Part shown: positions 1 to 11,000 of the stretch, in pieces
Layout of the letters: the number at the start of each line of letters is the position of its first letter
Position numbering within the stretch: the first letter of the stretch is position 1
Origin: Galbibacter sp. BG1
Lineage (GTDB): Bacteria; Bacteroidota; Bacteroidia; Flavobacteriales; Flavobacteriaceae
Reading direction: 5' to 3'
Length of the DNA: 64,000 nucleotides
NCBI RefSeq assembly: GCF_013391805.1
Contig: NZ_CP058364.1
Coordinates: 1,736,501 to 1,800,500 of the forward strand
The notes under the pieces: generated by a model
Database searches by the model: none
Seen by the model: only the letters and a program-made list of their open reading frames with translations
What the model was told of the DNA's origin: nothing
Position numbers and translations under genes: made by a program

Positions 1-1069
1 ACTGTTATACTTTAATATGGTAAGGTTGTATGGCAATCCTATTGTAGTAACTGAGGATGATTACGGGCAACCTGATACAAGTACGTATGCTCAGGGGATG
101 CAGGAAGCTTACGATTTAATAATTTCCGATTTACAATTTGCAAAAAGCAATCTTCCGTCCATCTCAACCTCAAGCAGGGCGTCTACAGAGGCGGCAACAG
201 CTTTATTGGGTAAAGTGTACTTGCAATCGGCTGGTTTCCCAATGTTAGTAAACGAAAACTATAACAAAGCGATTCAACAGTTTGAAGAAATTGAAGGAAA
301 GTTTTCATTGGCTGAAGATTATGGTGCGCTTTTTAGCAGCGATTTGAGTGGTAATCCAGAAGTGATTTTTAAAATAGATTTTAACACTGAAAATTCTCAA
401 GGGGGAAATTATGGTGTGCTTTGGGGGCCATTAGGCTATGCTCTTTATGATTTTTTTCAACCAACCCCGAAAGCTATTAATGGTTATTTTCAAGCGGCTA
501 ATATGGTTGAAACGCCTGTTTCTTTTCCAATTGAAACAGCGGATACACGTTTTTATCAGAACATTGCCACTTTTAAAGTTGAATCGGGACAAAAAACAAA
601 CCTAGAAGATATTACGGATTGGCGTCCTTACAAGTACAAAAAAGACATTGCTACACCGATTGAAGAAAATGGAGGGAGTTTTGATTTTATTATACTTAGA
701 TATGCTGATGTATTACTGATGAAAGCTGAGGCAATAAATGCCATTTCTGGACCAAATTCTGAAACCTATTCTTTGGTTAATGAGGTTAGGAAGAGAGCGT
801 ATTCAGATGAAATGTATCCGCTACCGCAAGGGTTAAGCAAGCAAGAATTTTTAGAAGTTATTATGGAGGAGAGAAGTAAAGAATTTTTTATGGAAGGACA
901 TAGAAAAGACGATCTCATCCGGAATCAAATGTTGGAAGAAGTATTGGATGATTACAACGCGCAAACTGGTAGGTCTAAAAAGATTTTTAAATCGTATAAC
1001 TATATTTGGCCGATTCCAGCAAAGGAATTTACATTCAATCCATCTGTAAAGCAGAATCCAGGATATTAA
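1..1069 (+). CDS. RagB/SusD-family outer-membrane nutrient-binding lipoprotein, 5' truncated
   Basis: The reading frame is open from the window edge, so the N-terminus with its signal peptide and lipobox is missing; about 355 residues remain. The first visible residues (LLYFNMVRLYG) match the conserved region of SusD proteins that precedes the ligand-binding part. The tetratricopeptide-like helices rich in A/L (EAATALLGKVYLQSAG) and the C-terminal block FNPSVKQNPGY are also typical. SusD-like proteins sit on the cell surface over a TonB-dependent SusC channel and bind glycans or other polymers; the SusC partner would be expected upstream, outside the window. The gene is followed by an 85-bp gap and ruvB. 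Substrate cannot be predicted. Confidence 0.88.
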   Translation, partial: LLYFNMVRLYGNPIVVTEDDYGQPDTSTYAQGMQEAYDLIISDLQFAKSNLPSISTSSRASTEAATALLGKVYLQSAGFPMLVNENYNKAIQQFEEIEGKFSLAEDYGALFSSDLSGNPEVIFKIDFNTENSQGGNYGVLWGPLGYALYDFFQPTPKAINGYFQAANMVETPVSFPIETADTRFYQNIATFKVESGQKTNLEDITDWRPYKYKKDIATPIEENGGSFDFIILRYADVLLMKAEAINAISGPNSETYSLVNEVRKRAYSDEMYPLPQGLSKQEFLEVIMEERSKEFFMEGHRKDDLIRNQMLEEVLDDYNAQTGRSKKIFKSYNYIWPIPAKEFTFNPSVKQNPGY

Positions 1070-1154
1070 ATGATCGACACATAAGTCCGTTGCATGTTTT
1101 TAAATGTTCCTGATTAAATTTTCAAGTCATTGCTTTTATTTACTTTTGTAATCT

Positions 1155-2177
1155 ATGAACGAATATTTAGATCCCACAGGCGAGCACTTTTCTCCGGAAG
1201 AGGTAGATATTGAAAAGGCTTTAAGGCCTTTAAGTTTCGACGATTTTGCTGGGCAGGATCAAGTACTGGAAAATTTAACGGTTTTTGTGCAGGCGGCAAA
1301 CCTTCGCTCGGAAGCTTTGGATCATACTTTGTTTCATGGTCCTCCCGGTTTGGGTAAAACAACCTTAGCGCATATTTTGGCCAACGAGCTTGGCGTAGGG
1401 ATTAAAGTTACCTCGGGTCCTGTGTTGGATAAGCCGGGGGATTTGGCCGGTTTGCTTACCAATTTGGAAGAGCGTGACGTACTTTTTATAGATGAAATTC
1501 ATCGATTGAGTCCCATTGTCGAAGAATATTTGTATTCCGCCATGGAAGATTACAAGATTGATATTATGATAGAAAGTGGTCCCAACGCCAGGACGGTTCA
1601 AATCAATCTCAATCCGTTTACTTTAATTGGTGCAACCACGAGATCTGGACTGCTAACAGCCCCGATGCGTGCCCGATTTGGAATAAGTAGCCGACTCCAA
1701 TATTATTCTACGGAACTATTGGCCGATATAGTTCAGCGGAGCGCACATATTTTAAAAGTGCCCATTAATATGGAAGCGGCCATTGAGATTGCTGGAAGAA
1801 GTAGGGGGACGCCGAGAATTGCCAATGCCCTGCTACGCAGAATCCGCGATTTTGCCCAAATAAAAGGAAATGGAAAAATAGATATTGAAATCTCTAAATT
1901 CGGACTCAAAGCGTTGAATGTAGATGCGTTTGGTTTGGATGAAATGGATAATAAAATTCTTACCACCATCATAGATAAATTTAAGGGCGGCCCCGTTGGT
2001 ATTACTACCCTTGCCACGGCAGTTTCTGAAAGTGCGGAGACCATTGAAGAAGTATATGAGCCGTTTTTAATACAACAAGGTTTTATATTACGCACGCCGC
2101 GCGGAAGGGAAGTAACAGAGCTTGCCTATAAGCATCTCGGGAAAATTAAGGGCGGCATACAAGGCGGCTTATTTTAA
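1155..2177 (+). CDS. ruvB: Holliday junction branch-migration helicase RuvB
   Basis: The protein has 340 residues, the normal length for RuvB, the hexameric AAA+ motor that works with RuvA to migrate Holliday junctions in recombination and repair. Walker [10 protein letters not shown] lies at residues 62-70 and Walker B FIDEIH at 111-116; the sensor-1 stretch GATTRSG and a C-terminal winged-helix region ([17 protein letters not shown]) follow. A Bacteroidota -7 box TACTTTTG lies at 1141-1148, so the transcript leader would be very short. The P450 gene begins 19 bp after the stop. ruvA is on the same strand about 5 kb downstream, so the two are not in one operon. Confidence 0.97.
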   Translation: MNEYLDPTGEHFSPEEVDIEKALRPLSFDDFAGQDQVLENLTVFVQAANLRSEALDHTLFHGPPGLGKTTLAHILANELGVGIKVTSGPVLDKPGDLAGLLTNLEERDVLFIDEIHRLSPIVEEYLYSAMEDYKIDIMIESGPNARTVQINLNPFTLIGATTRSGLLTAPMRARFGISSRLQYYSTELLADIVQRSAHILKVPINMEAAIEIAGRSRGTPRIANALLRRIRDFAQIKGNGKIDIEISKFGLKALNVDAFGLDEMDNKILTTIIDKFKGGPVGITTLATAVSESAETIEEVYEPFLIQQGFILRTPRGREVTELAYKHLGKIKGGIQGGLF

Positions 2178-2196
2178 AAACAATAAAAAGATTCTG

Positions 2197-3531
2197 ATGG
2201 AAAACTTACCTAAAGTTCCACAATGGAGAGTGATTTTAAATGCACAACGAATCTTAAAGAATCCTATTTCTTTTCATCAAGAGATTTTTGAAGAATTAGG
2301 GGATAATTTTATGGTGAAAACCCCAGCGGGAAAACCGGTGGTGTTTACCAGAACTCCAAAAATAATAAGGCATGTACTTCAAAAAAACCATGCCAACTAT
2401 AAAAAATCGACCCTACAAACCGAAGATCTAGCAAACTATATCGGCCATGGTTTATTAACTGCGGAAGGGGAACATTGGCTGGTGCACCGCAGGATGATAC
2501 AGCCTGCTTTCCATAAAAAAAAGTTAATTGGTCTATTGGACATTATGCATCAGGCAATTCAGGAAGAGCTTCAGCATATTCAAGAAAATAAGAATTTCAA
2601 TGTGTATCCGCTAATGGGCGATCTCGCCTTTCAAGTGGTGGCAAAGTCACTTTTCAGCAGGTCGGACATCCGGGAATCGATGGCTAAGTTGCAGGATATA
2701 ACCGAAGTAAACCAACAAATGGTAATTAGGGAAATGCGACAGCCTTATTTGCAATGGTGGTTTTCCATTTCGGGAATGAAAAAGAGGCATTTGGCTTATG
2801 CGGCCGAAGGGAGGGAGATCTTAAATAAAATTATTGAAGAGCGTTTGCAACAAAAAGAAGAAAGGAACGATCTGCTAGATATGCTTTTAAATGCTACTTA
2901 TGAAGATGGCAGCCATATGTCCCGACGCCAGTTAATAGACGAGGTGCTTATCTTGTTTACCGCGGGACACGAAACCACCGCAAACACGCTGAGTTTTACC
3001 ATGTTTTTGTTAGCAAAAAATATTGAAGCGCAGGATAAGATATTTCAAGAAATAAAAGATATAGATTTAAATAAAGAAGACCTTTCGGGAATTTTCGGAC
3101 AACTTTCTTATACCAAGGCCTGTATAGAAGAGTCCATACGTTTGTATCCGCCAGTTTACATTATCGATCGGGTGGCCAAGGAAGACGATAAGGTTGCGGG
3201 GCAAAAGATAAAAAAAGATACTTTAATGTTGCTTTCTGTATTTGAGTTGCATAGAAACAAAGGGTTTTGGGAGCGCCCAAACGAATTTCTCCCAGAACGG
3301 TTTTTAAAAATGGATAAAAAGGAATATTCTGAATATTATTATCCCTTTGGCGCGGGCCCTCGAATGTGTGTTGGTAATAACTTTGCCATGTTCGAAATGA
3401 TGTTGGTACTGGTAGAAATTTTTAAAAAGTATACCGTTTCTACTGAAATGGATGCTTTGGACTTGAATCCGCTTATTTCCTTAAAACCGAAAAAGGTCTT
3501 AATACATTTTAAAGAAAGGAGCTTAGATTGA
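2197..3531 (+). CDS. cytochrome P450
   Basis: This is a complete 444-residue haem-thiolate monooxygenase of bacterial class. The I-helix oxygen-activation motif AGHETT is at about residues 256-261, the K-helix ExxR at E312-R315 (EESIR), and the haem-binding loop [10 protein letters not shown] carries the axial Cys391. The ATG at 2197 is preferred because an upstream in-frame start at 2122 would lie inside ruvB and add 25 residues without family support. No ferredoxin or reductase partner is adjacent, so the redox partner is unknown. The stop overlaps the TTG start of queG by 4 bp, which suggests translational coupling. Substrate is unknown; fatty acids or terpenoids are common for such enzymes. 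Confidence 0.93.
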   Translation: MENLPKVPQWRVILNAQRILKNPISFHQEIFEELGDNFMVKTPAGKPVVFTRTPKIIRHVLQKNHANYKKSTLQTEDLANYIGHGLLTAEGEHWLVHRRMIQPAFHKKKLIGLLDIMHQAIQEELQHIQENKNFNVYPLMGDLAFQVVAKSLFSRSDIRESMAKLQDITEVNQQMVIREMRQPYLQWWFSISGMKKRHLAYAAEGREILNKIIEERLQQKEERNDLLDMLLNATYEDGSHMSRRQLIDEVLILFTAGHETTANTLSFTMFLLAKNIEAQDKIFQEIKDIDLNKEDLSGIFGQLSYTKACIEESIRLYPPVYIIDRVAKEDDKVAGQKIKKDTLMLLSVFELHRNKGFWERPNEFLPERFLKMDKKEYSEYYYPFGAGPRMCVGNNFAMFEMMLVLVEIFKKYTVSTEMDALDLNPLISLKPKKVLIHFKERSLD

Positions 3532-4454
3532 ATAGCAAACAGCAACATACCAATCTTATAAAGGCAGAAGCCAAGCGTCTCGGATTTTTATCCTGTGGAA
3601 TTTCTAAAGCCGATTTTTTGGAGGAGGAAGCCCCGAGATTGGAAAAGTGGTTAAAAAACAACATGCAAGGGGAAATGCGTTATATGGAAAACCATTTTGA
3701 TAAACGCTTGGACCCAAGATTATTGGTAGACGATTCTAAGTCGGTTATATCTTTATTGCTGAATTACTTTCCTGCTGAAACCCAACAAGATCCCGAAGCT
3801 CCAAAACTTTCTAAATACGCTTATGGAAGGGATTATCATTTCGTCATTAAAGACAAACTAAAGGAATTATTGCAATTCATTCAGCAAGAAATAGGGGAAG
3901 TAAATGGACGGGCTTTTGTAGATTCTGCACCGGTTTTAGACAAGGCATGGGCGGCAAAAAGCGGTTTGGGTTGGATAGGGAAACATAGCAATCTATTATC
4001 GAAACAAGTAGGGTCTTTCTTTTTTATTGCTGAATTGATTGTAGATCTGGATTTGGAATACGACACCCCTGTAACCGACCACTGCGGAAGTTGCACCGCT
4101 TGCATAGATGCGTGTCCTACGGAAGCCATTACAGAGCCCTATGTGGTAGATGGGAGTAAATGCATTTCTTACCTTACTATAGAACTGAAGGATCAAATCC
4201 CTTCCGACTTTTCAGGAAAAATGGATGATTGGATGTTTGGCTGCGACGTTTGTCAAGATGTATGTCCATGGAACCGTTTTTCAAAACCGCACAACGAACC
4301 ACTATTTAATCCGCATCCCGAATTGCTTTCCATGAGCAGAAAAGAATGGGAAGAGATTACACAGGAAGTTTTTAATGAAATCTTTAAAAAATCTGCCGTA
4401 AAACGAACCAAGTACAGCGGGCTAAAAAGGAATATTGAGTTTTTGGATGGGTAA
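3528..4454 (+). CDS. queG: epoxyqueuosine reductase QueG
   Basis: QueG reduces epoxyqueuosine to queuosine in tRNA wobble positions, using cobalamin and two [4Fe-4S] clusters. The 308-residue protein shows the cluster motifs [12 protein letters not shown] (Cys186, 189, 192, 196) and [13 protein letters not shown] (Cys239, 242, 246). The family N-terminal half includes [11 protein letters not shown] and the signature [20 protein letters not shown]. It is shorter than the Escherichia coli protein because it lacks the C-terminal HEAT-like extension, as is common in Bacteroidota. The start is TTG at 3528, four bases overlapping the P450 stop, with AAAGGAG just upstream as an unusually clear ribosome binding site for this phylum. 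Confidence 0.94.
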   Translation: MNSKQQHTNLIKAEAKRLGFLSCGISKADFLEEEAPRLEKWLKNNMQGEMRYMENHFDKRLDPRLLVDDSKSVISLLLNYFPAETQQDPEAPKLSKYAYGRDYHFVIKDKLKELLQFIQQEIGEVNGRAFVDSAPVLDKAWAAKSGLGWIGKHSNLLSKQVGSFFFIAELIVDLDLEYDTPVTDHCGSCTACIDACPTEAITEPYVVDGSKCISYLTIELKDQIPSDFSGKMDDWMFGCDVCQDVCPWNRFSKPHNEPLFNPHPELLSMSRKEWEEITQEVFNEIFKKSAVKRTKYSGLKRNIEFLDG

Positions 4455-4456
4455 GG

Positions 4457-4756
4457 CTAAGTGATTTTTCTATTGTAAAGATCTCTAGCAGTATGATGAA
4501 CGGTTAAAATATCAATACGGTTCTTAGTTACAACTTTATATATTATTCTGTAGTTGCCTTCAATTAATTCCCTGATGTTTTCCTTATCAATCTCGGGAAC
4601 AATTTTTCCTGAATAAGGCTGTATGCTCAATATTTTTACACGTTCAATTAACCGATCAACTTGAAGCTTTGCGTATCTTTTGGAATCTTTAGCGATATAA
4701 GAGGCTATATTTTTAATATCAAACTTAGCTTGATAAGTCCAGTTTATTTGAACCAT
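4457..4756 (-). CDS. RelE/ParE-family toxin
   Basis: The 99-residue protein has the RelE/ParE fold signature: an N-terminal WTYQAKFDIKNIASYIAKDS strand-helix, a central PYSGKIVPE turn and the C-terminal strand pair IRELIEGNYRIIYKVV ... IDILTVHHTARD. Such proteins act as mRNA interferases or gyrase poisons that are neutralised by a partner encoded next to them. The gene overlaps the upstream 60-residue ORF by 13 bp, the usual layout of these modules. It is convergent with queG, only 2 bp from its stop. I cannot tell ribosome-dependent RelE activity from ParE activity by eye. Confidence 0.85.
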   Translation of the reverse strand: MVQINWTYQAKFDIKNIASYIAKDSKRYAKLQVDRLIERVKILSIQPYSGKIVPEIDKENIRELIEGNYRIIYKVVTKNRIDILTVHHTARDLYNRKIT

Positions 4757-4926
4757 TCTTTGGTTTCTTTAATAAAGGCATCATTAGAAATAATTTCCCC
4801 TCTTTTGGATTGTGCATCGCCTTCTTCGATCTTTTCTATTAATAAAAGTCTATCAATCAAATCATCTAATGTAAATTGATCTGGGAAATTCGCTATTTGT
4901 TCTTGGAGTTTTTTTTTAGTTAACAT
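4744..4926 (-). CDS. putative antitoxin of RelE/ParE pair
   Basis: This 60-residue acidic protein (MLTKKKLQEQIANFPDQFTL...) lies directly upstream of the toxin gene on the same strand and overlaps it by 13 bp. The pattern LDDLIDRLLLIEKIEEGDAQ followed by a C-terminal segment ending in EWF resembles small Bacteroidota antitoxins that pair with RelE/ParE toxins: a short N-terminal region and a C-terminal toxin-binding tail. No clear DNA-binding fold is visible. The assignment rests mainly on position. Confidence 0.7.
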   Translation of the reverse strand: MLTKKKLQEQIANFPDQFTLDDLIDRLLLIEKIEEGDAQSKRGEIISNDAFIKETKEWFK

Positions 4927-5128
4927 ATCGGGCGATTTTAAAGTAAGTAAGGTACAAATTTTTTTGTATTCTATTCCGATTGGTCAACATTGATTCAATA
5001 AATTATTTTTACTTTCTGCCCAACTTTTAGAACAAGATTCTTATACCTTTGTAAGTAGAAAAACTTAACTAACATTTACTTTAAACACCAACGTTGGATA
5101 TTTTCAACGAGGTTAAAATATCAATTTT

Positions 5129-7417
5129 ATGAGTAAAGAAAGCAGAAGAAGGGAAGCCTTAGTATATCACGCCAAACCGCAACCTGGAAAAATTAAAATC
5201 GTTCCAACGAAAAGATATGCCACACAACGGGATTTGGCATTGGCTTATTCCCCTGGGGTTGCAGAGCCATGCTTGGAAATTGCTAAAGATAAAGACAACG
5301 TCTATAAATATACCACCAAAGGTAATTTGGTGGCCGTAATTACCAATGGAACCGCAGTTTTAGGATTGGGCGATATCGGGCCAGAAGCCTCTAAACCTGT
5401 AATGGAAGGTAAAGGATTGCTTTTTAAGATTTTTGCCGATATTGACGGCATCGATATAGAATTGGATACCAAAGATGTAGATAAATTTATTGAAACCGTA
5501 AAGACCATAGCGCCAACCTTTGGGGGCATAAATTTAGAAGATATTAAGGCGCCGGAAGCTTTCGAGATCGAGCGTCGTTTAAAGGAAGAGTTGGACATTC
5601 CAGTAATGCACGACGATCAGCACGGTACCGCAATTATTTCAGCAGCCGCCCTGTTAAATGCTTTAGAGATTGCTGATAAAAAGATAGAGGAAGTAAAAAT
5701 TGTAATTAGTGGCGCTGGAGCTGCTGCTGTTTCTTGTACAAGGCTTTATAAATCTTTTGGTGCTAAGTCTGAAAATATTGTAATGCTCGATAGTAAAGGG
5801 GTTATTAGGTCAGATCGTGAAAACCTATCCAAAGAGAAAAAGGAATTTGCTTCAGATAGAAAAATAGATACCCTCGATGAAGCAATGAAAGACGCCGATG
5901 TTTTTATAGGTCTCTCGATAGCAGATATTGTCTCTCCAGAAATGTTGTCTTCTATGGCAGCCAACCCTATTGTATTTGCAATGGCAAACCCAGATCCAGA
6001 AATAGATTACGATCTCGCCATGAGAACTAGGGAAGATATAATTATGGCCACAGGGCGTTCAGACCATCCTAATCAAGTAAACAATGTGCTTGGTTTTCCA
6101 TTTATATTTCGTGGTGCGCTAGATGTAAGGGCTACCAAAATTAACGAGGAAATGAAGATGGCTGCGGTTAAAGCTCTGGCAGATCTTGCTAAAGAGGCCG
6201 TTCCGGAGCAAGTAAATATTGCCTATGGGGAAACTAAATTAAATTTCGGTAGGGATTATATTATACCTAAACCTTTCGATCCTCGCCTTATCGCCAATGT
6301 GCCGCCGGCAGTTGCTAAAGCGGCTATTGAAAGTGGGGTTGCCAAAGAACCTATAGAAGATTGGCAAAAATATGAAGATGAATTGTTGCAGCGATTAGGG
6401 AACGATAATAAACTCGTAAGGCTACTGCATAACCGGGCGAAAATAAACCCGAAGAAAGTAGTTTTTGCAGAAGGGGATCATTTGGATATTTTAAAAGCGG
6501 CTCAGATAGTTTTAGAGGAAGGAATCGCAGAACCTATTTTATTGGGGAATAAAGAAGTGATTCAAGAACTTATGAACGAAATCGATTTTGAGGCCGATGT
6601 AATGATTATCGATACCAAAGACGACGAGTTTAATGATAAAAAGAACCACTACGCCAAAAAGTATTGGGAATCCAGAAAGCGAAACGGCGTAACTTTTTAC
6701 GATGCGCAGAAGAAAATGCGGGAACGTAATTACTTTGCTGCCATGATGGTAAATGAAGGCGATGCCGACTGCTTGATTTCAGGTTATTCAAGGGCCTATC
6801 CTACAGTTGTACGCCCTATGTTGGAGCTTATCGGGAAAGCAAATGGGGTTACAAAAGTGGCGGCAATGAATTTAATGATGACAGAACGTGGACCCATGTT
6901 TTTGTCCGATACTTCTATCAATATAGATCCTACGGCAAAAGAACTGGCGAAAATTGCCCAAATGACGGCAACTACGGCACGAATGTTTGGTATTGAGCCG
7001 GTTATCGCCATGTTGTCTTATGCCAATTTTGGTTCTTCTAAAGATGAAAGGGCAAATAAAGTTGGAGATGCCGTGGCGTATCTACACCGTCATTATCCCG
7101 ATATTTTAGTAGATGGAGAGTTGCAATCGGATTTTGCACTTAACAAAGAAATGCTTCAGAGTAAATTCCCGTTCTCTAAATTGGCGGGGAAAAAGGTTAA
7201 CACACTTATTTTTCCGAATCTCGATTCAGCAAACATCACCTATAAATTAATGAAGGAGCTTAACAAAGCCGACTCTATTGGGCCGATTTTATTAGGGATG
7301 AAAAAACCTGTGCATATCCTGCAATTGGGAGCTGGTGTTGAGGAGATTGTAAATATGACGGCCGTAGCTGTGGTAGATGCGCAAGAAAAGGAGAAACGAC
7401 AAAAAGCAGCTCAGTAA
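5129..7417 (+). CDS. maeB: NADP-dependent malic enzyme with C-terminal phosphotransacetylase-like domain
   Basis: The 762-residue protein decarboxylates malate to pyruvate and CO2 while reducing NADP+. Residues 1 to about 430 form the malic enzyme, with GNLVAVITNGTAVLGLGDIG, VMHDDQHGTA and the dinucleotide-binding VISGAGAAAVSC. Residues from about 440 to the end resemble phosphate acetyltransferase (FAEGDHLDILKAAQ, GYSRAYPTVVRPMLE) and in this family usually have a regulatory, acetyl-CoA sensing role rather than catalysis. A promoter-like TACCTTTG is at 5044-5051. The order maeB-ruvA-sprA is conserved in flavobacteria. A large hairpin follows the stop. Confidence 0.96.
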   Translation: MSKESRRREALVYHAKPQPGKIKIVPTKRYATQRDLALAYSPGVAEPCLEIAKDKDNVYKYTTKGNLVAVITNGTAVLGLGDIGPEASKPVMEGKGLLFKIFADIDGIDIELDTKDVDKFIETVKTIAPTFGGINLEDIKAPEAFEIERRLKEELDIPVMHDDQHGTAIISAAALLNALEIADKKIEEVKIVISGAGAAAVSCTRLYKSFGAKSENIVMLDSKGVIRSDRENLSKEKKEFASDRKIDTLDEAMKDADVFIGLSIADIVSPEMLSSMAANPIVFAMANPDPEIDYDLAMRTREDIIMATGRSDHPNQVNNVLGFPFIFRGALDVRATKINEEMKMAAVKALADLAKEAVPEQVNIAYGETKLNFGRDYIIPKPFDPRLIANVPPAVAKAAIESGVAKEPIEDWQKYEDELLQRLGNDNKLVRLLHNRAKINPKKVVFAEGDHLDILKAAQIVLEEGIAEPILLGNKEVIQELMNEIDFEADVMIIDTKDDEFNDKKNHYAKKYWESRKRNGVTFYDAQKKMRERNYFAAMMVNEGDADCLISGYSRAYPTVVRPMLELIGKANGVTKVAAMNLMMTERGPMFLSDTSINIDPTAKELAKIAQMTATTARMFGIEPVIAMLSYANFGSSKDERANKVGDAVAYLHRHYPDILVDGELQSDFALNKEMLQSKFPFSKLAGKKVNTLIFPNLDSANITYKLMKELNKADSIGPILLGMKKPVHILQLGAGVEEIVNMTAVAVVDAQEKEKRQKAAQ

Positions 7418-7445
7418 ACAATCGATAAAAGTCAAATTTTTAAAT

Positions 7446-7486
7446 AATGCTTCAAGTGTATTAAAATTTATTACATTTGAAGCATT
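7446..7486 (+). terminator. large inverted repeat between maeB and ruvA: terminator overlapping a promoter box
   Basis: Two 15-nt arms (7446-7460 and 7472-7486) are complementary except for one position, around an 11-nt AT-only loop, and a T-rich stretch follows at 7489-7497. This fits a terminator for maeB. The right arm also contains TACATTTG (7472-7479), a perfect -7 box, placed about 23 bp before the ruvA start, so terminator and ruvA promoter may overlap. Confidence 0.6.
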
Positions 7487-7501
7487 AACTTTTTATTAAG
7501 A

Positions 7502-8083
7502 ATGATTACACAGATAAAAGGCAGACTTATTGAAAAGAATCCAACCGATGTGGTTATCGAGTGTAATGGTTTAGGCTACCAAGTTCATATTTCACTAAAT
7601 ACGTATTCCAAGATTTCTTCCAGCGAAAGTTTACAACTTTACACCTATTTGCAGGTAAAGGAAGATTCCCATACGCTTTACGGATTTGCAGATAAGGCAG
7701 AGCGAGAGATATTCAAACTGTTAATTTCTGTTTCGGGTATTGGGGCGAGTATCGCAAGAACGATGCTTAGTTCGTTAGACCCGGTGCAAGTTCGGGATGC
7801 CATTGCATCGAGCGATGTGGCCACCATTCAATCGGTAAAAGGAATTGGTGCGAAGACAGCGCAACGTGTAATTATCGATTTAAAAGACAAAGTCCTTAAA
7901 ATTTATGACATTGATGAAGTTTTCACAAAACAAGACAATACAAATAAAGATGAGGCGTTATCTGCATTAGAGGTTTTGGGTTTTACCCGAAAGCAAGCTG
8001 AAAAAGTAGTAGATAAAATTGTAAAAACCGACCCTGATTTAAGTGTCGAAAACATTATAAAAAACGCGCTTAAAAACTTATAA
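7502..8083 (+). CDS. ruvA: Holliday junction-binding protein RuvA
   Basis: RuvA binds the four-way junction as a tetramer and loads RuvB. The 193-residue protein has the N-terminal OB domain (MITQIKGRLIEKNPTDVVIECNG), two helix-hairpin-helix motifs (SVSGIGASIARTML and SVKGIGAKTAQRVI) and a C-terminal three-helix domain (EALSALEVLGFTRKQAEKVV) that contacts RuvB. Length and order are normal. It is followed within 5 bp by sprA and is probably co-transcribed with it. Confidence 0.97.
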   Translation: MITQIKGRLIEKNPTDVVIECNGLGYQVHISLNTYSKISSSESLQLYTYLQVKEDSHTLYGFADKAEREIFKLLISVSGIGASIARTMLSSLDPVQVRDAIASSDVATIQSVKGIGAKTAQRVIIDLKDKVLKIYDIDEVFTKQDNTNKDEALSALEVLGFTRKQAEKVVDKIVKTDPDLSVENIIKNALKNL

Positions 8084-8088
8084 CTGGC

Positions 8089-11000
8089 TTGAAAACTGTA
8101 ACCGGCCCTAAATTAATTGGCAAATTGCTAAAAACTTTTTTTGTTTTTTGTTTTTTGCTAACAAGTTCTACTGTTATGTCCCAGGAAGAGTCTCAAGAAG
8201 AGCAGGACTCTACCCAGGTTGGCGTTTCTTTGGGTAAAATTAAGTTGCAGGATCCCGAAAGTATTTCTTCAAAATATACGTACGACCCAGTTACCGATAA
8301 ATACATCTTTACAGAAACCATTGGGAATTACGACATTGCATATCCCGTGATTTTAACTCCAGAAGAATACCAGCGTTTGATTCTCAAAGAACAAATGAAG
8401 GGGTATTTTAAGGAAAAGATAGACGCCATTTCAGGTAAGGAAGGCAGTGAAGAAGCACAAAAAAACCTTTTGCCAAGTTTCTACGTGAATTCTAACTTTT
8501 TCGAAAGTATTTTTGGCGGTAATACCATTGAAATTATCCCTCAAGGTTCTGTAGCGATGGACTTAGGGGTGCGTTATCAAAAAAATGACAATCCCGCACT
8601 ATCGCCACGGAATAGAAGCAACGTTTCTTTCGATTTCGATCAAAGGATAAGTTTGAGTTTATTAGGGCAGATAGGAACTAGGCTTAGTATAAATGCGAAC
8701 TACGATACAGAGGCGACCTTCGATTTTCAAAACTTAATAAAACTCGAATACACGCCAGATGAAGACGATATTATTCAGAAAATAGAAGTGGGTAATGTTA
8801 GTATGCCCCTCAACAGTTCTTTAATCAATGGTGCGCAAAGTTTATTTGGTGTTAAAACTGAACTGCAATTCGGGAGAACAACCGTTACCGGTGTTTTTTC
8901 TGAACAGCGTTCGCAAAGTAGAAGTGTAACAGCACAAGGAGGTGGAACGGTAAATGAGTTTGAGATTTTAGCGTTGGATTATGATGAGGATAGGCACTTC
9001 TTCCTTTCGCAGTATTTCAGGGATCAATACGATGAAGCGTTAGCAAATTACCCATACATTAGAAGTCAGGTGCAAATTACCCGTATTGAAGTTTGGGTAA
9101 CCAACCGTGCACAACGTACAGATAATGTAAGAAATATCGTAGCGCTGCAGGATTTAGGGGAAACAGAGCCCGACAATACACGGATCAATCAAAATGCGCC
9201 TCCTGGATTTTTCACGACAGTTAACAACCTTCCAAGAAACTCAGGAAACGCCTACGACCCTTTTAATATTGGCGGAGCAGGTTCCGCTTTAACAGATGCG
9301 GTTAGGGATATAGCCACTGTACAGCAAGGATTTAATATAGCAGGATACAATCCCAGTCAAGGTTTTGACTACGGGATTCTAGAAAACGCAAGAAAATTAG
9401 AGCCAAATAGGGAATATACTGTAGATACCCAACTAGGTTATATTTCCTTAAACCAACGGTTAAATAATGATGAGGTGCTGGCGGTAGCCTTTCAATATAC
9501 CTATCAAGGGGAAGTTTACCAAGTTGGGGAATTTGCCAACGATGGGGTAAATGCAACCGAGTTTGAAGAAACAAATGGGGTGGTAACTCAAGTAAACCCG
9601 CAAGCCTTGGTGCTTAAAATGCTTAAGAGTAATATTACGAATATTTCAGATCCTATTTGGGATTTGATGATGAAGAACTTTTATTCCACGGGAGCTTTTC
9701 AATTATCGCAAGAGGATTTTAGAATGAATATTCTTTATACCGATCCTTCCCCCATTAACTATATCTCCCCAATCGACGATGCTACATGGCCACAAGGGCT
9801 GGAGGAGCGAATTTTATTGGACGTTTTTAATTTTGATAGGTTAAATGTCTACAACGATCCGCAGAATGGAGGAGATGGTTTTTTCGATTTCTTGCCGGGA
9901 ATAACCGTAGATGTGCAAAACGGATTGATAAAATTTACCAAGGTAGAACCTTTTGGGGAATATTTATATGATCTTCTCGGTGGTGGTGGAAACTACGACG
10001 ATCCCAATTTTGTTCCAAACAACGATAACCAAGCAGAATACGTGTACCGAAACATGTATAAACTTACCAAAGCGGCATCTTTAGAAAATGCCGAAAAAAA
10101 TAAGTTTATGCTTAAAGGGCGTTATAAGGCAGAGAGTTCTGGAGGAATTCCTTTGGGTGCATTCAACGTACCCCGAGGATCGGTTCGGGTTACCGCTGGA
10201 GGTAGGGTGTTGCAGGAAGGAATCGATTATACCGTGAATTATCAGGCGGGGACGGTCCAGATTTTGGATGAAGGATTGCGCGCTTCCAACGTTCCCATAG
10301 AGGTTTCCGTAGAAAACAATGCTGTATTTGGCCAGCAAACAAGAAGGTTTTCTGGAATTCATGTAGACCATCAATTCAATGAAAACTTGACATTTGGAGG
10401 AACTTTCTTGAACATGAGCGAGCGCCCGCTAACACAAAAAGCCAATTTCGGGGTGGAGCCTGTTAATAATAGTATTTTTGGGTTAAATGGAAATTTCTCC
10501 AAGGAAATCCCTTTTTTAACCCGTATGGTAAATAAGTTGCCAAACATCGATACCGATGCGCCTTCTAACCTATCTGTTCGGGGGGACTTTGCATATTTAA
10601 TTCCAGGTTCGCCCAAAAGTTCCGACTTCGATGGGGAAACCACGTCGTATTTAGACGATTTTGAAGGGGCCCAAGCCTTTATTGATATCCGTTCTTCTTT
10701 GGCATGGTCTTTAGCAAGTGCGCCTATAGGGTATGGTGGAGAATTGGAAAACGATAATGTTGGCTCACGACAGCAGCGTGCAAAAATGGCTTGGTATACT
10801 ATCGACCCTATATTTTATAGCAACCAGAGGCCCGGTGGAGTTTCAGATGATGATATTTCCAATAATTTTACTAGGCGTATTTTTATAGATGAAATCTTTC
10901 CGCAGCAGGATGTAGCTCAAGGACAAACCTTGGTGCAGCCTACTTTAGACGTGGCCTATTATCCTAATGAAAAAGGGCCTTATAACGATAATAGTAATTT

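Noticed and set aside
2122-2196. Longer start for the cytochrome P450
   Set aside because: It would lie inside ruvB and add 25 residues of ruvB out-of-frame translation.
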